From NCBI GenBank assembly GCA_017848435.1, contig JAFEHU010000030.1:1-33284 (forward strand): a stretch of DNA of 33,284 nt, read 5' to 3'. Origin of the DNA: Burkholderiaceae bacterium (GTDB lineage: Bacteria; Pseudomonadota; Gammaproteobacteria; Burkholderiales; Burkholderiaceae_C). The notes below the pieces were generated by a model. The model made no database searches and had not been told where the DNA came from. It worked only from the letters and a program-made list of their open reading frames with translations. Below are positions 25,703 to 31,701 of the stretch, piece after piece; position 1 is the first letter of the stretch; each line of letters opens with the position of its first letter. The position numbers and the translations under genes are program-made.

Positions 25703-26911
25703 ATGAAACTCAAACCTCTCATGCATGCCGTGGGTATTGCGCTGGCTACCATGGGCGCTGCGCAGGCGCAGGTGTCGGATGGCGTGGTCAAGATCGGTGT
25801 GCTGACCGACCTCTCCGGTCTGTACTCCGATGTGGCGGGCCAAGGCACGGTGGTTGCCACGCAAATGGCGATTGACGACTTCATTGCCAAGGAAAAGCCG
25901 GCCTTCAAAATTGAAATGGTGTCGGCCGACCACCAGAACAAAGGCGACATCTCGGCCAACAAGGCACGCGAATGGATCGAACGCGACAAGGTCGATGCCG
26001 TCACCGAGCTGGTGACCACCTCTGCCGCTTTGGCGGTCATGAAGATCGCCAAAGAGAAAAACCGCATCGCGCTCGTGTCGGGCGCGGCTTCTGCCCGCAT
26101 CACCAACGAAGACTGCAACGACGTGACGGTGCACTGGACCTACGACACCTATGCGGTGGCCAACGGCACAGCCAAGGCGGTGGTGAAGCAGGGCGGGAAA
26201 AAGTGGTTTTTCCTGACCGCCGATTACGCCTTCGGCCATTCACTGGAAAAAGACGCCGGTGATGTGGTCAAGGCCAATGGCGGTGAGGTGGTGGGCTCGG
26301 TGCGCCACCCCTTTCCGGGTTCGGACTTCTCGTCTTTCCTGCTGAAGGCCCAATCGTCGGGTGCGCAAATCATTGGCCTGGCCAATGCCGGCGGCGATAC
26401 CATCAACTCGATCAAGCAGGCGGCGGAGTTCGGTATCACAGAGAAGCAGTCGCTGGCCGGCTTGCTGATGTTCATCACCGACGTGCATTCGCTTGGCCTC
26501 AAGACCACCCAGAACATGTACCTGACCGAAGGGTTTTACTGGGATCTGAACGACGACACGCGGGCTTGGTCCAAGCGTTTCTTCGAGAAGCACAAGCGCA
26601 TGCCCACGATGGTGCAGGCGGGCCAGTACTCGTCCATCCTGCATTACCTGAAGGCGGTCAAGGCGGTGAACAGTGACGACACCCAAAAGGTGATGGCGCA
26701 GATGAAGAAAACGCCGGTCAACGACTTCTTTGCCAAGAACGGCACCATCCGTGATGACGGCCGCATGGTCCACGACATGTACCTGCTGCAGGTCAAAAAG
26801 CCAGCTGAATCGAAAACGCCTTGGGATTACTACCATGTGCGCGCCCTGATTCCGGCAGCCGAAGCCTTCCAGCCGCTGTCGGCGTCCAAGTGCGCGCTGG
26901 TCAAGAAGTAA
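25703..26911 (+). CDS. livK: HAAT ABC transporter substrate-binding protein, LivK-type
   Basis: A 402-residue periplasmic binding protein. The signal peptide (1-22) ends with AQA. The mature protein has the two-lobed Leu/Ile/Val-binding fold: IGVLTDLSGLYSDVAGQG at the start, then ALVSGAASARIT, then VRHPFPGSDFSSFLLKAQSSG. It delivers the ligand to LivHM. This subgroup commonly binds aromatic or aliphatic carboxylates, amides or amino acids; the ligand cannot be read. AAGGAG precedes the ATG, and a stable hairpin follows the gene. Confidence 0.93.
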   Translation: MKLKPLMHAVGIALATMGAAQAQVSDGVVKIGVLTDLSGLYSDVAGQGTVVATQMAIDDFIAKEKPAFKIEMVSADHQNKGDISANKAREWIERDKVDAVTELVTTSAALAVMKIAKEKNRIALVSGAASARITNEDCNDVTVHWTYDTYAVANGTAKAVVKQGGKKWFFLTADYAFGHSLEKDAGDVVKANGGEVVGSVRHPFPGSDFSSFLLKAQSSGAQIIGLANAGGDTINSIKQAAEFGITEKQSLAGLLMFITDVHSLGLKTTQNMYLTEGFYWDLNDDTRAWSKRFFEKHKRMPTMVQAGQYSSILHYLKAVKAVNSDDTQKVMAQMKKTPVNDFFAKNGTIRDDGRMVHDMYLLQVKKPAESKTPWDYYHVRALIPAAEAFQPLSASKCALVKK

Positions 26912-26924
26912 TCTGCGGATGACG

Positions 26925-26953
26925 GGCAGGTGGTCACGAGGGGGCCACCTGTC
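26925..26953 (+). promoter_or_regulatory. Stable intergenic hairpin between livK and livH
   Basis: GGCAGGTGGTC (26925-26935) and GGCCACCTGTC (26943-26953) pair over 11 base pairs, two of them G-T, with a seven-base loop. There is no T-tract. Like hairpins after other binding-protein genes, it may protect the livK message and lower expression of the permease genes. Confidence 0.55.
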
Positions 26954-26980
26954 TGATGCCCAGCCCGTTCAGGAGTTGTG

Positions 26981-27865
26981 ATGGAAATTTTCGGTGTCTC
27001 GTCCCAGGCGCTGTTCGGCCAGCTGTTGCTGGGGCTGATCAATGGGTCGTTTTATGCGGTGTTGAGTCTGGGCTTGGCCATCATCTTTGGCTTGCTGAAC
27101 ATCATCAACTTTTCCCATGGTGCGCTGTACATGGTGGGCGCATTTGTGGCCTGGATCGGCCTGACGCAATTCGGCCTGAATTATTGGGTGGCACTGGTGG
27201 TATCGCCCCTCGTGGTGGGTGTGTTGGGCGTGGTGATTGAGCGCCTCCTGCTGCGCCACCTCTACAAATTGGACCACCTTTATGGCCTGTTGCTTACCTT
27301 CGGTCTGGCGCTGATCGCCGAAGGCGTGTTCCGCCATTTTTACGGCATTTCCGGCAGCTCGTATGAAGTGCCCGAAATTCTGCAGGGAGGTGTCAATCTG
27401 GGCTTCATGTACATGCCAATCTACCGTGCCTGGGTGGTTGTGGCGGCACTGAGTGTGTGTTTTGTGACCTGGTTCTTGATCGAGCGCACCCGGCTCGGCG
27501 CCACTTTGCGGGCGGCCACAGAGCGGCCCCAGCTCGTTCAGGCGCTGGGCATCAATGTGCCGCTGATGGTGACCGCGACGTACGGTGCAGGTGTTGCGCT
27601 GGCGGCATTTGCCGGTGTGTTGGCTGCGCCCATCGTTCAAGTGAATCCGCTGATGGGCTCCAATCTGATCATTGTGGTGTTTGCGGTCGTGGTGATTGGC
27701 GGTATGGGGTCCATCCTCGGCTCCATCGTGACCGGGCTGGCGCTCGGCATCGTCGAGGGCTTGACCAAAGTGTTTTACCCGGAAGCGTCTGCCGTGGTCA
27801 TTTTCGTCATCATGGTGGTCGTGCTCTTGCTGCGCCCAGCCGGGTTGTTTGGCAAGCAGGCTTGA
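26981..27865 (+). CDS. livH: HAAT ABC transporter permease, LivH-type
   Basis: A 294-residue inner-membrane permease with about eight hydrophobic helices. The family opening QLLLGLINGSFYAVLSLGLA and IINFSHGALYMVGAF, and the later segment VVVIGGMGSILGSIVTGLALG, are clear LivH marks. The ATG at 26981 follows AGGAG (26971-26975) by five bases; a GTG at 26978 is too close to that site. Confidence 0.95.
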   Translation: MEIFGVSSQALFGQLLLGLINGSFYAVLSLGLAIIFGLLNIINFSHGALYMVGAFVAWIGLTQFGLNYWVALVVSPLVVGVLGVVIERLLLRHLYKLDHLYGLLLTFGLALIAEGVFRHFYGISGSSYEVPEILQGGVNLGFMYMPIYRAWVVVAALSVCFVTWFLIERTRLGATLRAATERPQLVQALGINVPLMVTATYGAGVALAAFAGVLAAPIVQVNPLMGSNLIIVVFAVVVIGGMGSILGSIVTGLALGIVEGLTKVFYPEASAVVIFVIMVVVLLLRPAGLFGKQA

Positions 27866-27875
27866 AAGAATCAAC

Positions 27876-28847
27876 ATGACAACGTCGCAAGCTGTTACTT
27901 CTTCGTCCCGCCGCACGCTGCTGCTGTTTTCTGGCCTGATCGTTGGCGGGGTGGTGGCGCCTTTCCTGTTCTACCCAACCCTGTTGATGCAGATTCTCTG
28001 CTTCGCTCTGTTTGCCTGTGCATTCAACCTCTTGCTGGGTTTTGCCGGATTGTTGTCGTTTGGCCATGCCGCCTTTTTTGGCGGCTCGGCCTATGTGTGC
28101 GCGTACCTGTGCAAGGCCCAGGGGTGGTCGCCAGAAGCGGGCATCTTGGCGGGTACCCTGACTGCGGCTGTGCTGGGCGCGGCCTTCGGTGCCGTGGCCA
28201 TTCGCCGCGCCGGCATTTATTTCGCGATGATCACGCTGGCCTTGGCGCAGCTCGTGTTTTTCGTGGCACTGCAGATGCCGTTCACCGGCGGTGAGGATGG
28301 GCTGCAAGGCGTGCCGCGTGGCAAGCTGTTTGGCGTGTTTGACCTGTCGGACAACCTGGCGATGTATTTTTTCGTCTTCGCTGTCTTCTTGTTGGGCTTT
28401 ACCCTGATCTACCGCACTGTCCATTCGCCGTTCGGCCAGGTGCTGAAAGCCATTCGCGAAAACGAGCCTCGTGCGATTTCGCTTGGTTACAACGTCGACC
28501 GTTACAAGTTGCTGGCTTTTGTGCTGTCGGCCTCTCTGGCGGGTACTGCTGGCGCCACCAAGGCACTGGTTTTCCAGTTGGCATCGCTGACCGACGTTCA
28601 CTGGCACATGTCTGGCGAGGTGGTGTTGATGACACTTTTGGGGGGCTTGGGCACAGTTTTTGGCCCCGTGGTGGGCGCGGCCACCATCGTGCTGCTTCAA
28701 ACCCAACTCGCGGACAAGGTCGGCTCCTGGGTGACTGTCATCATCGGCGTGATTTTCGTCGTGTGCGTGATGGTTTTCAGGCGTGGCATTGTGGGTGAGC
28801 TGCTGGCCTTCCGCCAAAAAATCAGTCCGCCTACGGGAAAACCATAA
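27876..28847 (+). CDS. livM: HAAT ABC transporter permease, LivM-type
   Basis: A 323-residue membrane permease. Typical LivM segments are FACAFNLLLGFAGLLSFGHA, the loop LKAIRENEPRAISLGYNVDR and the C-terminal LLGGLGTVFGPVVGAA. The ATG at 27876 is ten bases after livH, with a GAAAGA site. It is the last gene of the operon; no good terminator follows, only a weak GCGGC/GCCGC hairpin near 28860. Confidence 0.95.
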   Translation: MTTSQAVTSSSRRTLLLFSGLIVGGVVAPFLFYPTLLMQILCFALFACAFNLLLGFAGLLSFGHAAFFGGSAYVCAYLCKAQGWSPEAGILAGTLTAAVLGAAFGAVAIRRAGIYFAMITLALAQLVFFVALQMPFTGGEDGLQGVPRGKLFGVFDLSDNLAMYFFVFAVFLLGFTLIYRTVHSPFGQVLKAIRENEPRAISLGYNVDRYKLLAFVLSASLAGTAGATKALVFQLASLTDVHWHMSGEVVLMTLLGGLGTVFGPVVGAATIVLLQTQLADKVGSWVTVIIGVIFVVCVMVFRRGIVGELLAFRQKISPPTGKP

Positions 28848-28944
28848 TCGAACAGTTGCGCGGCCTTGCCGCTCTTTGGCAAAAAAGTCACGAATGCATC
28901 GCCAGCGTGCGCTGGGTGTCGGTATAGCGTCAAATCAACAAACG

Positions 28945-28950
28945 TATACT
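28945..28950 (+). promoter_or_regulatory. Candidate -10 box before the first repeat protein
   Basis: TATACT lies 38 bases before the ATG at 28988, in a short AT-rich stretch after the livM operon. No clear -35 is at 16-18 bases. AAGGA (28978-28982) is the ribosome site. Confidence 0.35.
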
Positions 28951-28987
28951 TTAGCTATTACTTTTAGCGCATGTATTAAGGACCGCC

Positions 28988-30328
28988 ATGAATACCACCC
29001 AAGAAACGAATGCTAAAGAATTTATCGCATCCGAGATGGATGGGGTGTTGTTGGCGCAGGCGACAGTAGCACCGGAGGCGGCGGTTGCTGCTGCGGGGCC
29101 TGTTTCTCCTTTGGGTGTTCTTTCCGGTGCTTCGCCGGGTGTCGAGATTGTTCGTGCGGGTGCCCGGGTGCCTGTGCAAGGTCCGGTGGCGCTCCAGGTG
29201 GGTGACAAAGTCATTGTTCCCGATGGCGGTACGGCCAAGGTTGATTTTCCTGCTTCTGCCGCGAACCAGACGCCTTTGGAGGGCGTGTTTGCCGGAGGCA
29301 CCCAGGCCGTGATTGGCGCAAAGCCCATTGGCGGAGGGGTCACGCAGGTTCTGGTCGAGCTGGAGGCCGGTGACTTCATCGTGGCACCACCCGACCTGTC
29401 TCAAATTGAATCGTCGCTCGCGGTCCGAAAGAAAGGGCAAGCCGGCGAAGAGGGCTATGGCCTGCTGCCTCTGGCACTTCTGGGGTTGGCTGCAGCTGCG
29501 TTGGGCAGTGGTGGGGGTGATGATCCGACGCCGACTGAGCCGCCGGTGACACAACCCCCAGTGACACAACCCCCCGTAACAGAGCCGCCGGTGACGCAAC
29601 CGCCTGTCACGGATCCCCCCCCGGCTGACCCTGGCCTGGGCTTTCTGACGCCGACAGCGATCGTGGTCGACAACCTCACAGACGCTCTGGCTAATCCAGG
29701 CGGCGTGGGTGGTAACAATGGTGCTGCAGATGCTTTGGGCGGGTTGGGTGGCTCGTTGGCGCCTGTGGATGGTTTGGTTTATTCGGTAACAGACGCCGTC
29801 AACGGGCTGGTGGCACCGCTGGTGGGGGTCGAGTTTTTTGCCAATAGCCCCAATTCCCTCGACAGCGTGGATGTGCTGGGCACAGACGTGACCGGTCTTG
29901 TTCAGGCGCCCATCATGCCCGTTGTGGATACTTTGCTCGGTTCGGGTACAACGCAGACGCTGATCAATCCGCTCAATCTGCAGGTCGACTTTGTGTCCGA
30001 TGGCCTGAACAACCTGCTCAACGGCTCGGGCCTGTTGGGAGGCGTTCAAAGTACTGGCGCAGGCGGTTTGCTGGAGCCACTGACGGGCGTATTGGGCAGT
30101 TTTGGTGGCGTTGCAGGCGGTATTGCGCCTGCAGGCAACACGGGCAACAGTCTCACCGGTGAGAGCACGCCCAGCAACAGCTTGGTACCCGTACTTAATT
30201 TGCTGGACAACGTTTCCGGCTCTGGCCAGGTTCAAAGCCCTGTCGCGCCGCTTTCCTCCACATCGTCTGCAAGCGGCCCCGCATTGCCCTTTGAGTCAAT
30301 TCTGGGCGGTCTGTTGACTGCAGCTTAA
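28988..30328 (+). CDS. Putative exported protein with FecR/LapA-like N-module and Pro-Thr repeats
   Basis: A 446-residue protein that I cannot assign to a named family. No Sec signal is present. Residues about 45-135 (GVEIVRAGARVPV, VGDKVIVPDGGTAKVDFP, PLEGVFAGGTQAVIG) form a beta-rich module like FecR or the retention module of LapA-type adhesins. A hydrophobic run (156-175, LLPLALLGLAAAALG) is followed by GGGDD, as in several giant adhesins. Then come five PPVT(Q/E/D) repeats (about 184-209) and a Gly/Leu/Asn-rich region with the pattern VDGLVYSVTDAVNGLV. A paralogue begins at 31702; the shared N-terminus is roughly half identical over 100 residues by eye. Likely a surface or biofilm protein secreted by a non-Sec route; inference. 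Confidence 0.8.
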   Translation: MNTTQETNAKEFIASEMDGVLLAQATVAPEAAVAAAGPVSPLGVLSGASPGVEIVRAGARVPVQGPVALQVGDKVIVPDGGTAKVDFPASAANQTPLEGVFAGGTQAVIGAKPIGGGVTQVLVELEAGDFIVAPPDLSQIESSLAVRKKGQAGEEGYGLLPLALLGLAAAALGSGGGDDPTPTEPPVTQPPVTQPPVTEPPVTQPPVTDPPPADPGLGFLTPTAIVVDNLTDALANPGGVGGNNGAADALGGLGGSLAPVDGLVYSVTDAVNGLVAPLVGVEFFANSPNSLDSVDVLGTDVTGLVQAPIMPVVDTLLGSGTTQTLINPLNLQVDFVSDGLNNLLNGSGLLGGVQSTGAGGLLEPLTGVLGSFGGVAGGIAPAGNTGNSLTGESTPSNSLVPVLNLLDNVSGSGQVQSPVAPLSSTSSASGPALPFESILGGLLTAA

Positions 30329-30333
30329 TTGTC

Positions 30334-30361
30334 AATACACGCCCGTTTCCGGGCGTGTATT
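30334..30361. terminator. Hairpin terminator between convergent genes
   Basis: AATACACGCCCG (30334-30345) and CGGGCGTGTATT (30350-30361) form a perfect 12-base-pair stem with loop TTTC. It sits directly after the plus-strand repeat protein and before the end of the minus-strand glycosyltransferase. The T-tract is short (GAATTTT), so termination may be partial; it probably serves both directions. Confidence 0.75.
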
Positions 30362-30371
30362 GAATTTTGAA

Positions 30372-31466
30372 TCAACAAAATCCCAGATTCTTTTTGATTC
30401 TGTCGGCTTGGTCGTTCGGCAGCTGCCCAGGTTTCAGCAAAGATTCCCAGAGTCTTTGGGCATTGGCTTTGTCTCCCAAATGGTAAAGCGCCAGGGCAAA
30501 CTCATCGGTACGGCGCCAGCCGTAGCAGTCAATCTCAACAAAAAGACGGTCTTTGCTGACCGGTATTTTGACGGCCTCCAGGAGAATTGCCTTGGCGGAT
30601 GGCCATCTGTTCTTGTGCCTCAGGTAGCATGCAAGCCATACCAAAGGTTCGGCCCTGCTGGGGCGGTAGTCAAAAGCCTTTAAATACGCGTTGATGACGG
30701 AGCCGTCTGGGTACCCGGCCCGGTCCATCAGTCTGGCAACCTGGTACATCGCGTGCCAGTCTTCCTCTGCCCACCCGCGCAATGCCGCCCGGTGCTGGTA
30801 AATCTGAATGGCCTTGTCGATCTCACCGGCCTCGCGCCAGCATTGCGCCAAGTAATACCAATAACGCAGGTTATCGGGTTCAAGCTTGAGGCCCTCTTCC
30901 AGAACGCGTGCGTCATCATGGTACTTGCGCGGATTTTTACTGCGGGCACCTTCGGAGGTAAACCAGACGTGTACGCCGTTGAGTAATTCCGGCTCAATCG
31001 GCTTGCCAGGGTCCAGGTACTCATGCATGACCCCGGTGTATTTCAGTGGCAGTTGGGTGGATGCCAGGCAGGTGCGGCTGTAACGGAGGTCACCGCTGGC
31101 CATGGTCACCGCATACGCGTCTTTGTCAAGGTAAGGGAGTTTGTAACCGCTCGGCAGTTCAAGAATCTCATCGGCATCGATGAAAAACAGGTAGTCGCTG
31201 TGCTCCCGGGCCAGCTGAATGGCCTCTGTTCTGTTGTGTCCAAAATTGACCCAGGGCCGCTCGTGCAAGTGGCCTTCTATGCCGAGGGACTTTGCTGTCG
31301 CACGAATTATTTCTTGTGTTTCGTCGTTGGATCCCGTGTCGACGATGGTCCATGTGTCAATGATGGGGGCCACCTTGGTCATGCAACGTTCAATAACGTC
31401 GCGCTCATTTTTAACAATCATGCACAGGCCGACTGTAGGCCTGCTGGTGGAATGTGAACTGTTCAT
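30372..31466 (-). CDS. Family 2 glycosyltransferase with C-terminal TPR-like helices
   Basis: A 364-residue predicted cytoplasmic enzyme. The GT-A domain begins PTVGLCMIVKNERDVIERC, continues VDTGSNDETQEII and has the metal-binding DAD at 97-99 in FFIDADEIL. The C-terminal half has paired helices of tetratricopeptide type (DNLRYWYYLAQCWREAGEID). It should transfer a sugar from a nucleotide-sugar donor; the acceptor is unknown. The start at 31466 is preferred because AGGG precedes it; the frame extends to an ATG at 31574 without a ribosome site. It lies convergent to one repeat protein and divergent from the other, so glycosylation of those Thr/Ser-rich proteins is an attractive but untested idea. 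Confidence 0.88.
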   Translation of the reverse strand: MNSSHSTSRPTVGLCMIVKNERDVIERCMTKVAPIIDTWTIVDTGSNDETQEIIRATAKSLGIEGHLHERPWVNFGHNRTEAIQLAREHSDYLFFIDADEILELPSGYKLPYLDKDAYAVTMASGDLRYSRTCLASTQLPLKYTGVMHEYLDPGKPIEPELLNGVHVWFTSEGARSKNPRKYHDDARVLEEGLKLEPDNLRYWYYLAQCWREAGEIDKAIQIYQHRAALRGWAEEDWHAMYQVARLMDRAGYPDGSVINAYLKAFDYRPSRAEPLVWLACYLRHKNRWPSAKAILLEAVKIPVSKDRLFVEIDCYGWRRTDEFALALYHLGDKANAQRLWESLLKPGQLPNDQADRIKKNLGFC

Positions 31467-31620
31467 TTGGACCCTGTCGGTTGCGTTCCGCGGGGAATTG
31501 TTGCATGCCCGCAGGGCCGAGGCGATTCGGGATGCTTGTTTACGGCCTGCTTCCGAATCTGTGACGACTTTCATGAACTATGTCACGCCAGATATGGGGT
31601 TGGTGGCTATACGAAAGCAT

Positions 31621-31643
31621 TAAAGTTTCCCCCTCGCCGATAC
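31621..31643 (+). promoter_or_regulatory. Sigma-28-like half-sites with short spacing
   Basis: TAAAGTTT (31621-31628) and GCCGATAC (31636-31643) match the FliA -35 (8 of 8) and -10 (7 of 8) elements, but only 7 bases separate them instead of 11. Function as a FliA promoter is doubtful. They lie upstream of the second repeat protein. Confidence 0.3.
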
Positions 31644-31649
31644 GATATC

Positions 31650-31655
31650 TATAAT
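31650..31655 (+). promoter_or_regulatory. Probable -10 box of the second repeat protein
   Basis: A perfect TATAAT lies 46 bases before the ATG at 31702, with no good -35 at standard spacing. An AGTAATTACT palindrome follows it by a few bases and may be an operator. Confidence 0.4.
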
Positions 31656-31701
31656 CTAGGCATAGTAATTACTCAATCTCCAGCTTTTCAAAGGGATTTT
31701 T

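Noticed and set aside
28976-30235. 419-codon minus-strand open frame
   Set aside because: Antisense to the first repeat protein, which has a ribosome site, terminator and paralogue.
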